From: Immersiella caudata
Taxonomy: Eukaryota; Ascomycota; Sordariomycetes; Sordariales; Lasiosphaeriaceae
Assembly: GCA_030512335.1 (NCBI GenBank)
Contig: JAULSU010000002.1
Span: 5,022,001-5,086,000 of the forward strand
Reading direction: 5' to 3'
Length of the DNA stretch: 64,000 bases
Of this stretch, positions 25,125 through 36,286 are shown in pieces; positions within the stretch are counted from its first letter, which is position 1; each line of letters starts with the position of its first letter. Below the pieces are notes generated by a model. It did not search any database and had not been told where the DNA came from. It was given only the letters and a program-made list of their open reading frames with translations. Position numbers and translations under genes: made by a program.

Positions 25125-26420
25125 TTATTCGGAGTCGTCAAGCTCTTCCACTCTGGGTGCAATATAGCTGCGTTGCTGGGCTCCAGTCGAGATCTGAGTG
25201 GCCGTGGCAGTTGTGGTTGCTCTTGCGGGCGCGGGCTGACCTGTACCAGCCGAGAATGCCGACTGAGCAGCAGCAGTTCCTGAGGTAGACTTGGACTTCT
25301 TCTTCTTCTTGGGGTTGGGCTGCGGATATGTTAGCTGCTTGTCACAATAACAGGTGGGAATCCGCTTACGTCATGCCACGCCCAGACAGGCTTGAAACTG
25401 TCAACGACCGAGACATCCTCCCAGAGGTTGGGGAAGAGCCAGAAACCAGGCTTAAGAACGAAGTAGGTGACGCAGAAGAGGATAACACGGAAGATGGCCA
25501 TGGCGAAGAAGAGACCGAGGAAGATGAGGAAACCCCAGCTGAGGTAGTAGACACCTTGGCGCATCTTCAGAGGCCAAAGAGGATAGAGCACGACTGTGAA
25601 GATGAGGAGAAGAGCAAGAGCGGCGTAGACCTTGCGCATAAGCTGGCTTCCCTCCCAGAGCCAGACATAGTACATGTCATCTTCGGCATCTTGCTGCTGT
25701 TCGATGCGCACCGTCCAGAGGCCCTTGACCCGCTTGCCTTTCTTCGGCCCATGGTCGTGGCCCTCGTGGGGGTCAGACTTGGACACGCGCAGCGCAAGCA
25801 TCGACATGGGCAGCAGCTTGAAGGTGTTCTCGAGCGAGGCGCGGTCGGTGATCTCAGGAAGCGCTGGATTCTTTTTGCGCGCCTTCTCGTACGCGGGGGA
25901 CTGGAGGGCTCGCAGAGCACGCTTGACTGGTCGTTAACAGCCTCGGTCAGTACAAATCATTACTAGCTATACTTTTAGAGCCGAGTGTCTTCTCACCTCT
26001 GAACATGTCTTTGCGATCGCCATTGAGGATGACTGTGCGCGGCTTCAGGTCCTGGCCGCGCAGGAACTTGGCGAGAGCCAGGGCAATGGGATTCGGGGGC
26101 CCAGGCACAATTGGTTGTGCTACTCCCTGCTGGTGTTGGGGAGGGTGAGGATGCGGGTGGTCATGGTCGTGATCATGATCATGATCGTGGTCATGGTTAT
26201 GCCCATGACCCCCTCCCTGGGCTTGCTGTTGCATCATCATTTGTTGCCGCATCCGTTGCTGCTCCATAGCTTGTCTCTTCAGCTGCTCGATGAACTGAGG
26301 AACGGTCATGCCGGCGGCTTCGGCATCAGCGGCAATCTGGCGCTGCATTTGAGCGATCTGCTCCGGCGTGGGCATCGGCATTTGCCCAGGGCCGGGCATG
26401 GGCATGGGTTGGCCCTGCAT
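25125..26420 (-). CDS. SEC62: Sec62, ER post-translational translocon subunit
   Basis: Minus-strand exons 26420-25997, 25926-25370 and 25319-25125 give 391 residues. Introns are 70 and 50 bp. Residues 1-95 are an unusual extension rich in Met, Pro and Gln with an alternating His-Asp run (about 72-95). The conserved Sec62 core starts near 100 (PNPIALALAKFLRGQDLKPR..ILNGDRKDMFRVKRAL) and includes the cytosolic domain (LWTVRIEQQQDAEDDMYYVW). Two membrane helices follow (VYAALALLLIFTVVLYPLWP and YYLSWGFLIFLGLFFAMAIF). The Lys-rich tail (NPKKKKKSKS) and acidic end (VEELDDSE) match fungal homologues. With Sec61, Sec63 and partners it moves fully made proteins into the ER. It faces away from the next gene downstream, sharing a 2.3-kb upstream region. 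Confidence 0.95.
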
Positions 26421-28676
26421 TGTGGGTGGCTTTGGCGGATTATCTCAAGTATTAGAGTAACCAATTTCTGATTCGAGCCTCTGTTGTGTGGTGGTCTCCG
26501 CGAGCGTGAGACTGGAGTTGCGCGGGACAAGAATTTGGGTTGGGCTCTTTGTGCGAGATCTGGCTGTTTCCTGAAGGCAAGCTGTGCTTTACAGATTACA
26601 CGTCGCATCAAATCAGTATATGGTCCGTGCCCTTAGCCTTGTCGAACCCCGGTTCGCTGCCCCAGACAAGGGAGCTGCAAGCCACAGCCTGAAAGCTGTG
26701 ATTCTCCACAGCCGTTGGGGTTGTGTGGCAACCCCTGTGGCTGGAGCGCGTGTGGGGCATTCTTCAGTGTCTGGGCCCACTTCTTCTACCGCTCTCATCA
26801 GCTCCCCACTCACACATCACCACTCGTCATCAATTTCGACTGTATTGAATGGCCACCCTCCGCGACTTCCGAGCCCCTGAATGGCTCAATTACGCAAACG
26901 AGAGTATGGCTGTGTTTTGTGAGCAGAAAAGTGAAGGTAATCCCCACAGCCAAAATGGCAGTGACGGGCGGGGCAGCTTCACCTCAAGTAGTCTGAGAAG
27001 GCGAATGACGGTTCACCATTCCAAGCTGCATCTCAGCTCTCGTCCCTCGTTGCGATGCGCTACACTTCACTAGACAGAGCACTAACGCTAGGTTCGGGAA
27101 GTGTGTTCTTCCAAGGCTGTTGCCGCGCCACGAGACATTAGCGGGCGCCATGGCCTGGAGGATTTCCAATACCGCGCCGCTGGGCGCTAAAGTCAGCGGC
27201 CAGCTCGATGCAGCTCCACGTCTCGTTCGGGATGACGATATCGCCGCACCGCAGCTTCGTTCTTCGCCACGTCTTCTACCGCGCGCTCAGCTCGTATGGC
27301 TATGGTGTTTGTGGGTCGTTTGCCTCTCGCATCCCCGCTCCACAAAGCTTGCTCGACCCGCGGAGAGCAAGCGGGCAACGATAGGATGGGGTTGGAGGGG
27401 CAATGAGGTTCCGTAAACAGCTTGACACCTCCTTTCCACCACAGGGCCTCGCGCGGCTGGCCAATCCGCCGCGCTGGGAGTCTGTCTGATTGCTTCGGGG
27501 AGGGACGCCCTACCCGTTTTGCGTCTTGGTCCCTTGCAGGCGTGGGTCGACTCGCCCGGTCGGGTTTGCGATCGAAACATGTCACCAGGCACCCTGGCCG
27601 TCTGGGGGCGAGCACGAGGGGCAGGTTGCAAAGGCGACAAGCAAGATTATCACGGAGTGCGGCAATCGAGGCTAGATCGCAACATGCCCTAGTCGCTCGC
27701 ATCTGTTTGGCCACCAACGCGCGTGCGGTCGGCCACGCCCAAAGCGGCCGCATTGGGGGCCGGCAGGGACCTACCATTTGGAATGCGCTCGATGGAAACA
27801 ACCCCAGACCCCAATGTTCTGCATTCGCGTCGTGCGCCCGTACCCTCTGGCGCATTCACGCATTTCCTTCCGTGCCGGATCCTCGGTTTCAGACCAGCTC
27901 GACTGACGATAACTCCCGCCAAGGTACGGCAGCAAGTGCAGAATCACAAGCCAAATCCGTCAAGAAGGCCTGCCCGACAAGGGGATCCAATCCGGTCGAC
28001 CCACGAGGCACCCCTCGCGGGCCTCTGTGGCAATGCGGTCTTGCAGAAGGCCGCTGGCCGCTCCCATCCAAGAAAAGACTGAGACATTGACTCGCAGTGC
28101 GGCACCCCTTCGCAGCACGCGATTTGTGGGCCGTCCAATCTGGTGTGTAGCGCCGCCATCGATACATCACTGGCCCCCGGTTTTATAGGCGCCAACTGGT
28201 CCTCGGCCACGCCCCGCCAGCCTATCAGCGTGCGTCCTGCAACCTCACCTCTGTGCTGCTGCACACCCGTACGGCCCCGTACCCATGAGGTACGTATGGA
28301 GCAGTTGCCGTCAGCGTGCGTCCACCGCTGCGAGCTGCTCAGCCGACAAAGCCAAATAAACGATGCCGGGCCCTCCACCGCGCCGCCCGAGGCTGATCAT
28401 ATGTTTCTCTCTTATTCCGGCCTACGCCTTGCGAACCATGTCCGTTTCCTCGATCCGTTTCCTTTGTTCTCGGGTCGCTGGTCGCTGGGCGTGTGTCTCC
28501 CCTTCTCCCCTTTCGACGCCGTTGACCTGGGTCACGGTCACGGCATGAGGCAAGATCCTCATAGTCCTCATCTTATCACCCTTTCTTTCCCTGCTTACTT
28601 ACCTACTGCCTATTCCTGCAACGACGACTCGCGGGGAACAGCTTACTTCAACTGCTTTTCTTCTATCTAATAAGCC
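26421..28676. other. Divergent upstream region of SEC62 and the Ser/Pro-rich gene
   Basis: 2.26 kb without a supported gene. A strong stem-loop lies at 26709-26743. An ATG at 26849 opens a protein-like 30-residue frame (MATLRDFRAPEWLNYANESM) that reaches a possible donor at about 26937. No convincing downstream exon was found, so it is not called. From about 28380 the sequence becomes C/T-rich, fitting the leader of the gene at 28677. Confidence 0.5.
26709..26743. promoter_or_regulatory. Imperfect palindrome / stem-loop
   Basis: The inner arms GGGGTTG (26717-26723) and CAACCCC (26729-26735) are perfectly complementary around a 5-nt loop. Outside a 3x3 mismatch, CAGCC (26709-26713) pairs with GGCTG (26739-26743). 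It lies in the divergent region upstream of SEC62. It may be a dimeric regulator site or an RNA hairpin; its function is unknown. Confidence 0.5.
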
Positions 28677-30254
28677 ATGAGGGCTTTGGGCAGCATGCTG
28701 TCTGAGACCTACGCAACGTGGCTGCTGTCTGTTACTGCGTGCTGTGGTCGTGACGAGAAGCCTCGTCAAGGTGAGTTCGGCCACCTGATGCTACCGAGCG
28801 TCATTCTGACGCTACCAGTGGCCGATAAACCCATCATCGTTCTCCGGGACCAACCCGCCTATGTCCCACCGCCATCAGCAGGACCACTATGGTCGAACGA
28901 GAGCACTTATGAGAAACCGCTGGGGAGGTCGATCTCAGGGGCGCGACCCTCAAGCAGCTGGTCCAGAGGTACTGTGGGGACGCCATGGTTTTCGAGGTCA
29001 TCATCATCACGCCGCAGGCCGAAAATATCGGGCCCTTCTAACTTCCGCCACCTCCACTCAGAGTCCTTTCAGTTTCCCGAGCCTCAGCCGGTGCAGAAGC
29101 GCTTCTCGTTTCGACCACTTGAGTTAGGTTTCGAGGCTGAAGACAAGTCTCTCTCGCCGCTTTTGCCCTACTTCGATGACGGTGAGGTCGACCGGGAGAG
29201 CCAGGTGACGCCACCACCACGGGCCCACACCGCTGCCAGCAGCAAGTGGGATGGGAGCAGCGCCACGCTTGGACACGATAGGAGTTATTCTGCCATGTCG
29301 TTCCACATTCCACGCAGGGCAGTTCGCGAGGCTTCCATCTCCTCTGAGAACCCCATCACGCCGCCAAGAATCCCGCTCAAGTCGAGGGCTCGGGCGCATA
29401 CCTCGCCCACCGAGAATGTCGACCAAATCGTTGAGCGTATTGCCAGCGCATTGATCGAGAAGGAGAAGCTGCAGGTTGAGATCGAGTCCATTATCGAGCG
29501 CCAAAGCATCTACATCAGCAGCCGCCCGTCAACTGCGTATGGCATCCCAGAACTCGAGCCCATGCCCTCTGTCCCAGCCCTTCCTGATGCAGGGCCGTCG
29601 TTCGCTGAACGGTTGAGCTCCGACGGCAGGCCCCATACGGCCCCGGCACAAGGGGTAAACAGCACCCCCGATGTCAACGAAATGCCCGCGCGGGATCTCG
29701 CAATGGCAGCTTTCAACTCGCACCCTCCGTTCTCTCGTCCCCAGCAGGACTCCGACTCGCCCATCACCCGCAACTTCCGCTACGATGACCGTTATCTCGA
29801 ACGTCCTTTGGCACCGCCACTCCCCCTCGTCCTCCGCCCGCCTCTTCGGAAGAAGAAGTCCTTCTCCCGCGTATCCAATTGGCTTTTCCCTGCTGGTGGA
29901 GACGACAATGCCGCTCCTCACCGCCGCGACATGTCCGTCAACAGCGTCACCAACGCACCGAGACCCATTCGCGGAAACGAAGGGTTCTATCAGTCTGTTG
30001 CGCCGCCCCGCCGCAGCGCAGACAGTGATTCGTCTTCTCTGAGGACGTGGGAAACTACGACCAGCGAGGAGGAAGAGGAAAGGCAGACAGTGCCGACTAC
30101 GACGGTGTCGAGCCCCATTGTACAGAGCACGCCGAAGCAGACGCCCGTCATCGAGCGCACGCCGAAGTTCACATGGGGGCAAGCGAGCCGCGGCCTTGGA
30201 GTTAAGACTCCCGTTCAAGGACCCCGGCCGCAGAGTGTGGGTGTCGCCTTTTGA
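28677..30254 (+). CDS. Ser/Pro-rich protein of unknown function
   Basis: A continuous frame encodes 525 residues from the ATG at 28677. A 48-bp segment (28771-28818) has a GTGAGT donor, a CTGAC branch-like site and a CAG acceptor, and is a multiple of three. Removing it gives 509 residues (PRQ-VADKPIIVLRD). The start MRALGSMLSETYATWLLSVT looks like a conserved hydrophobic N-terminus, not a clear signal peptide. Most of the rest is disordered: Ser/Arg/Pro-rich, many RP(H/S)TA(P/Y) and TPPRIP-like short motifs, and one predicted helix (VDQIVERIASALIEKEKLQV). A basic segment (LRKKKSFSRVSNWLF) and a Glu-run (EEEEER) follow. No catalytic domain is recognised. The many Ser and basic motifs suggest phosphorylation and scaffold-like use, which is a guess only. 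That the gene is real rests on its length, coding-like composition and the plausible intron. Confidence 0.7.
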   Translation: MRALGSMLSETYATWLLSVTACCGRDEKPRQGEFGHLMLPSVILTLPVADKPIIVLRDQPAYVPPPSAGPLWSNESTYEKPLGRSISGARPSSSWSRGTVGTPWFSRSSSSRRRPKISGPSNFRHLHSESFQFPEPQPVQKRFSFRPLELGFEAEDKSLSPLLPYFDDGEVDRESQVTPPPRAHTAASSKWDGSSATLGHDRSYSAMSFHIPRRAVREASISSENPITPPRIPLKSRARAHTSPTENVDQIVERIASALIEKEKLQVEIESIIERQSIYISSRPSTAYGIPELEPMPSVPALPDAGPSFAERLSSDGRPHTAPAQGVNSTPDVNEMPARDLAMAAFNSHPPFSRPQQDSDSPITRNFRYDDRYLERPLAPPLPLVLRPPLRKKKSFSRVSNWLFPAGGDDNAAPHRRDMSVNSVTNAPRPIRGNEGFYQSVAPPRRSADSDSSSLRTWETTTSEEEEERQTVPTTTVSSPIVQSTPKQTPVIERTPKFTWGQASRGLGVKTPVQGPRPQSVGVAF

Positions 30255-32017
30255 AGGGCGACTGTATTATCTGATCTGTACAATACGACGACGTATACGA
30301 CGCATTTGGATACAGTGGAGGAGGATATGAGTGGGAAAACCAAGTCCCGCTGGACGTGGGATCGGGTCTGGACAAAAGCTACGCCGTAGCTGGAGGCTCG
30401 GCACAGAAGGGATGGATACATGGTTCTGTTCTGGGAGATGGGGGCCAAGCGCCCTATCTCGCCCCTCTTATCACTTACTTACGGTTTAAACGAGTTGGAA
30501 ATGGCTGCATGCTACGGGACGGATGGAGGCCGTTTTCCTTTTCTTTGAGTCTTGCACTTACATTGTCATTTATGATACCATTTTTTGCATTGGGAGATAC
30601 CCCGGAGGGGTGGTAGATAGTCACTTTTTGGAATCTCAAAGAGCAGCTTGTCTGCTAGATTTGTTGTGTTTCAGATTTTGGTCTAGACGCTCCGGGCATG
30701 CTGTGCTTGCCTCTGACTCCAAGTTCACTTGTAGTGCTTGACGCACCCGTAACTGAGGCGGTGGCACATGACAGACAGATAGCAACATATCAGAAAGGAG
30801 AGGTGTAGCACAGGCGGCAAGACCTTCCGAAGCGCACATGTCGGGAGACACAGGCGCGGCGCAGGGGCACGGTTTGGCGGCGCTGAAGGGAAATCACTGG
30901 CTGACGCGTCGGAAAGACAAAATACAACATCCGTTTTGGTAGGGTGCAGTGCGGCTGCATACACCGCAGGCAGACAGGTACAGTGGTGTTTCACCGGGGG
31001 TGGCTTCGCGGGAGCTCACGTTGGGGTCGGTTCCCCCAACCGGGGAGAGGGGGGAGTGCTATTCTGACGTAAGTCGAATCTGCTGAGTTGGTGTGGAGGG
31101 AACGAGGGGGCGGCAAGTTTGTCACATTCCACGGCAAAGTGATGCTATTGATAGCGCCCTCTCTACCAAGTGTACCAAGTAAGAAAGCTAGCCTCGACCC
31201 GGATGGAAGAACTTGTTGGTTCTGGATCCGGGGACGGTAGATGAAATCGATTGCGGAGGTTGTGTGTTTTAGGCTGGCCAAGGGGGGAGGAATCTTGGTT
31301 GGGTTGGATACACCATACTACTACAATGCATTACACACCGTACCAGAACCACAGTGAGCCGGCTCATACGTAAAACGTACCATTTTTTTTTCCCCCGCGC
31401 ACCTATGTCCACTGCTGATGAGCTGATATGTTTCGTACAATTTCTGCAGCGCATTGGCTAGCTCGACCAGCTGGGAGGGAAAAACGACTGCCTGGAGCTC
31501 ATCCCATCGGCCAGGGGTAACATGCATAAGAACTCGGAGCGATTCGTTCCTTTGCGCACTCCGTAAAAGAATTGGGCGTGGCTTGCGAACTTTACGGACT
31601 CCCAGAGCTGAAAAAGCTTCTCGAAGGATTCTTGGAGGCCGGTGGAGGCCGCTCTGACTTGGCAGCCAGCAGTGAGGGGTGGGCTTGGCGGCCCCGCTTC
31701 GGGCGCTTGAAGCCTTGGAGTAAACTGGGCGGCTGGTGCACGTGCCATGTCAGGGGTTTTAGGTCGCCAACGACGTGCGGCCATGTGTGTTGGTTGGTTG
31801 GCTGGCATTAAGGCTAAGAGATGTTCGGGTTGTTGGGAGCGGGGAGCCTCGTACACCAAAAAGGATTCGAGTCACCGCCAAGAACTGTGTTTGTCGCAAA
31901 CAAACCAAGGATCGCGATGTTCTCGGGCGGCATGTACCGTCAGCGGCAGCATCAATTGAGGAAAAAGTTTAAGTTACGGGTTTCAAGCCCTCCGATGATA
32001 GCCACCATTACCTAACC
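30255..32017. other. Intergenic region with a broken minus-strand reading frame
   Basis: 3' flank of the Ser/Pro-rich gene and upstream region of the phytase-like gene. The only coding-like signal is the frameshifted minus-strand remnant listed separately (about 31380-31680). The remainder shows no supported gene. Confidence 0.5.
31380..31680 (-). pseudogene. Candidate frameshifted gene remnant, family unknown
   Basis: On the minus strand two overlapping frames read like one protein broken by a one-base shift near 31527. The first holds LQESFEKLFQLWESVKFASH and FFYGVRKGTNRSEFL. The second continues as HVTPGRWDELQAVVFPSQLV and ELANALQKLYETYQLISSGH. Both have balanced, helix-forming composition, unlike the low-complexity frames around them. 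No start codon context or introns can be assigned and I do not recognise the family. It could be a decayed gene, an unsplit exon pair or a sequencing error. Confidence 0.35.
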
Positions 32018-33646
32018 ATGGGGCCTCTCTATTTCCTAAGCTCGGGTTACTGGCGGGGTCGCTTTCGGGATGCTTTGATGAAAAGAAACATCATATACAC
32101 TTCTCTCCCCAGAGACGAGGGCGGCATTACTGAAAATGGAACCCCGCGCAGGCGACTCAGAGCAATCGCCAACGCCACGATGGCATCGGTTCTCTTGGTT
32201 CTGTTGTTCATCGTGATCCGGTCAGCCCTGTAAGTCGACCCCCAACCCAGCCAACGGCACCTCCAGCCCTTTTCTTACCTTACCCCTAGCGCAAAGACCC
32301 AACCGGCAGACCAAGACCGTCCCACCCCAGCGGTCTGTGATACACCCGAGGAAGGCTACCAGTGTAGCACCAGCCTCTCCCACCACTGGGGGCAGTACTC
32401 CCCCTTCTTCGCCGCCCCCTCCGAGATTCCTCCAGACGTTCCAGAGCAATGCACCCTCACCTTCGCCCAGGTCCTCTCGCGGCACGGCGCCCGCGACCCA
32501 ACCTTTGGCAAATCCGTCCTCTACGCCGCCCTCATCGCCAAAATCCACCTCCACACCAAATCCTACTCCCCAAACTACGCCTTCCTCAAATCTTACCGCT
32601 ACTCCCTCGGTTCGGACCAACTCACCTCTTTCGGTGAGCAGCAGATGTCCCATTCCGGCACCAAGTTCTACACCCGCTACCGCACCCTCCTCGAGCCCAA
32701 GACACCCCCTTTCATCCGCGCCTCCGGCCAGGCGCGCGTGATCCATTCGGCCGAGCAGTTCACCCAAGGCTTCCACAACGCCTTGATCGCCAACTCGTCT
32801 GCCTCTCTCCCCTTTCCTTACCACATCCTCACCATTCCTGAGCTCCCTGGTGTCAACAACACGCTCAACAACAAGCTATGCACCTCATGGACTACAGGAA
32901 GGTACTCCAAGATTGGAACCGAGGCCGCCTCTGTCTTCCTCAACAAATTCGCCCCGCCAATCGCCGCGCGCGTGAACGCCAACCTTGCTGGCGTAAATCT
33001 CACTGCGGCGGAGATCCCCCTCTTGATGGATCTCTGTCCGTACGAGACCGTCGCTTCCGCAGGCGGTGCGAAGCTCTCAGCCTTCTGCAACCTCTTCAGC
33101 GCCGAAGAGTGGGCGTCGTATGACTACTTCCAGAGTCTGGGCAAGTGGTACGGCTACGGACCGGGCAACCCGCTTGGGCCGACCCAGGGCGTGGGGTGGG
33201 TGAATGAGCTTTTGGCGAGGTTGACGGGCAAGGCGGTAGAGGATGGAACGAGTACGAATCGGACTCTGGATGGGAATGAGAAGTCGTTCCCGCTAGGGAG
33301 GAGGCTGTACGCGGACTTTAGCCATGATAATGATATGATGGGGATACTAGGGGCGTTGGGGGTGTATGATGGGGTGGCGATGCCGAATGGGACAGTGACA
33401 GGACCGGGAGAGAATGGCGGGTTCGCAGCAAGCTGGGCGGTGCCATTTGCGGCGAGGATATATGTGGAGAAGATGAGGTGTAGTGGTGGTGAGGACGACG
33501 AGTGGGTGAGGGTCTTGGTGAACGATCGGGTTATGCCGATGGGGAGGTGTGAGTCGGATGGGTTGGGGAGGTGCAGGCTCGATAAGTTCGTCGAGGGAAT
33601 GGATTTTGCGAGGACGGGAGGGCGCTGGGATCTCTGCTTTAAATGA
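32018..33646 (+). CDS. Phytase-like histidine acid phosphatase with N-terminal membrane anchor
   Basis: Exons 32018-32229 and 32290-33646 give 522 residues. The branch-2 histidine phosphatase signature RHGARDP is at about 135-141 (nucleophile His136). The proton-donor HD pair lies in DFSHDNDMM (about 416-417). CDTPEEGYQCSTSLSHHWGQ before the first motif is typical of fungal phytases and 3-phytase A-like enzymes, as is ASGQARVIHSAEQFTQGF after it. The enzyme should release phosphate from phytate or other monoesters. Residues 1-50 are basic and cytosol-like, and residues about 53-70 form one hydrophobic helix (ASVLLVLLFIVIRSAL), split from the catalytic part by the intron. This suggests a type II membrane or signal-anchor form, not a simple secreted one; a downstream ATG at 32177 would give a shorter signal-like start. 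Codons change from C-ending to G-ending near 33180. Confidence 0.9.
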
Positions 33647-34666
33647 TATGATACCCCTGGATTCGGTAGGCGGAGGTTGAAGATGTCAATATAGATAGAG
33701 TATTTGTGTATCCTTTCTGACCAATCGAGGGTTGGGATGATGATGGCCAATGGCATTGAAAGTTGAGCTACAGCGCAGGTTTGGTCCGATTCGGTGTTGA
33801 AACACGTGCGACACGCAGCGAGAGTGGCTTAGCTCTGCAGCTGTAGAGGAGTCGGCCTAGAAAGAGCAAGTTATGCGAGAGACGCTGCTGAGGGCTGAAG
33901 AGAGCTCCGACAGGTTGCTCCCATGCTTCCACCTTGACAACTCGGCGTCGCCTTGGCGGACGTTGGATGTGTTGGGTGGACAAAGGAGGCGAAAGCACCC
34001 ACTCTGGATCTCACCTCAGATAGGCCGGTAGTCATCCTTCGTGCGCGCCATTTGGCTCGGTTCCAGGTTGCCAGCACTTGCAATGTCCCTGGCTTGCGTA
34101 GCGTGGCCGCGTTTGGGAAGTCCAAATGAAGGTAGAACAGAACCCGAGACACGTTGTGCTGTTTGTATACCCTAAACACAAGATTCGTAGGGCTGGTTTG
34201 GGTGGCAGTTCCAAGGTTGGCAATGACGCAAGCAAGCAGCCCAGGTCGTCGATGCGGCGATAACAGACGCCAAAGCGACAGGGATTGGGGCGTTCTGCGG
34301 GGTCTTGGCGGAATTGTCGGCGACGATTCCAGCGGGGTGGCTCGTCCTGTTCTCGGTTGCCCACCAAGCCACCCAAACCCTGCCTCAATCCATCCCAGCT
34401 TCTTGCGTGGGAAACTCCCAACAGCATCCCGGTCACAGAAAGAAGGATTTATTCTCCCGTTTCTTCGTAGACGAAGCCTGAAATCCCACCTGGACGGCCA
34501 CCAAACTTCCTGTAAGTATCCCCAGGGTTTGCATGCGCCCTCTGTCTCGGGCCGCTCTCAGCCCCCACGATCCGATCGTGATCTCACATCGCGCCCCCCA
34601 GGTGTCTTGGGCTTTGCGCCCGCCTCTCGGTTCCCCTTCGCAACAACCTCAATCGACGCAAAAACC
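33647..34666. other. Intergenic region
   Basis: Phytase-like gene 3' flank and promoter of the small membrane protein gene. No gene-like frame is supported; an open frame that runs into the next start codon (from about 34154) lacks conserved sequence before 34667. Confidence 0.55.
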
Positions 34667-35542
34667 ATGCATCCTGCGGGCGTAGTTTTCCTGGTTATCT
34701 TCTTCTTGGGGATAGCGGCAGGATGTGCATGGATAGTCTGGACGCGCCTCCGGGCGAAACGGCTCGGCGTACGTATTTCGCTCTTTACATCACACATCAA
34801 CTCTCGCAGTCACAGATCTCGTACTCCTACCTCCTTGCCACCACATCTCCCTCAGTCCTCGCTGTCTCTGTGCCAGCATGGGTCGTGGTCCCGCGACTCC
34901 ACCCTTCCTCCCGATCCTCCCTTGTCGTTAACCCAACTGCGAATATAGCTTCCTCCGCCGCCGCTTAGCTCCTACATCCCCTTCGTCAAATCGTCCCCAT
35001 CATACGACCCACCGGAGCCCGCACCGGGCGGCATCGTCGGTTGGTTCAACGACCGTGTGCGCGCTTTCAAGAGCCGAAACAACCGCACCGCCGCCGGTGC
35101 CTACGAACAGTCCGGAAATACCAGTGGTGCCCCGCGCAACCGCGGCTTCGGCCCGCTCGATCCCGACGAGGCGTGGGACTCGCGTGTCGGCCACGAAACG
35201 GACCCCTACGGCGGTCCGGGCGGGTACTACGAGGAGCAGGAGCTTGGTCTGCGCACGCCAAACGACCTCGGTGTCAATACCAGCTACGGCGGAAGCTCGT
35301 ACCAGATGAACCTTCCGCAGGATCCAGCGCCTGCTGGGCGATATGATGAGGAGCGTGGGAGACCCAGGAGCCGCTCGCCCGGGCCGACGCCGTCGAATCC
35401 ATTTGCGGACAGTGCGGAGCCGAGCAATTTGAGCTTGAGGGGGGTGAGCCCACGGCCGATTGATACATCAGTGACAAAAGGGAAGGGAAAGGATGATGAT
35501 AGTCCGACTGAACGGAGGTCGGTGTTTCGGGAGAATGTTTAA
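34667..35542 (+). CDS. Single-pass membrane protein, fungal 'acid phosphatase-like' type
   Basis: Exons 34667-34768 and 34949-35542 give 231 residues. The short first exon encodes only the membrane part: a hydrophobic helix (VVFLVIFFLGIAAGCAWIVW) followed by a basic stop-transfer segment (TRLRAKRLG). The second exon starts LPPPPLSSYIPF and continues with GGIVGWFNDRVRAFKSRNNR, GFGPLDPDEAWDSRVGHETD, YYEEQELGL and a Ser/Pro-rich phospho-site-like tail. This layout is shared by small fungal proteins that databases often label acid phosphatase-like, although I see no phosphatase catalytic motif. It is probably a type III (N-out) single-pass protein with a cytosolic tail. It lies between two phosphatase genes acting on inositol phosphates; a link is possible but unproven. 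Codon use turns G-ending near 35330. Confidence 0.7.
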
Positions 35543-36286
35543 GTGGTTTCTGGGGGTGGAATCCGTTCGAGATTGTGGATGGTTGCGGCTGATGGACGAG
35601 CTGGGGGAGTACGATTGACGACCGGAAGACTGGCGGATGGTTCTCTCTTGCTATTATGGCTTGGTTTATTCGGACGGTGAACATATGAATACGTACCCTT
35701 CTCTCGCGGCCGGCGCAATACCGGTTGGCTTCTGGGAAAACGGGAGTTATGATCAAGGATGGGTTTTCTGTACTCGGGAGCACCAAGCAGGGATTTTGTA
35801 ACGAAATATCACGTCTGGCAAGGGCTACTACAGGTTATTCAGGTACTATATGGGAGAGGATCGAGTTTGTATGTTGTACGGCCATACGGTCGGATAGAGT
35901 AAGAGTGACCAGGCCGGCACAGACGTGGGGGAGGTCCAATCGAACCACTAACTGTATCACCAACACGCGGTTACATTTTCCGTCTCAACCCATCCTCGGG
36001 CAACCTGACTGGTCTCTGTCATGCAGCAGGCTAAAGCGCCGTCCTGCAAGCCGCCTGGTGTTCAAGAGTAATCGGCGGGCGTCAGAATAGGGCTGGAGCT
36101 ACCCCACTACCCCTCACAGTTGCGGGAGCCCAAGCTACAAAGCTCAAACTCTGGCGTCATCTTTTGGTGCTCTCTTCAAGCTCCCGTCTCCAAGTTGCAA
36201 ACCCCAATTCAGCTCGCGATCGTCAGGTTCTCAGAGATAGCTGCCTTATCTACTCACTTACCTCCCGACGACATCGAACACCAACC
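35543..36286. other. Intergenic region
   Basis: Promoter of the inositol monophosphatase gene and 3' flank of the small membrane protein gene. Nothing else is recognised. Confidence 0.6.

Noticed and set aside
27422..28090. 222-codon plus-strand frame
   Set aside because: Arg/Ser/Gly/Pro-rich in all frames, start inside a non-coding-looking GC-rich area, no conserved motif.
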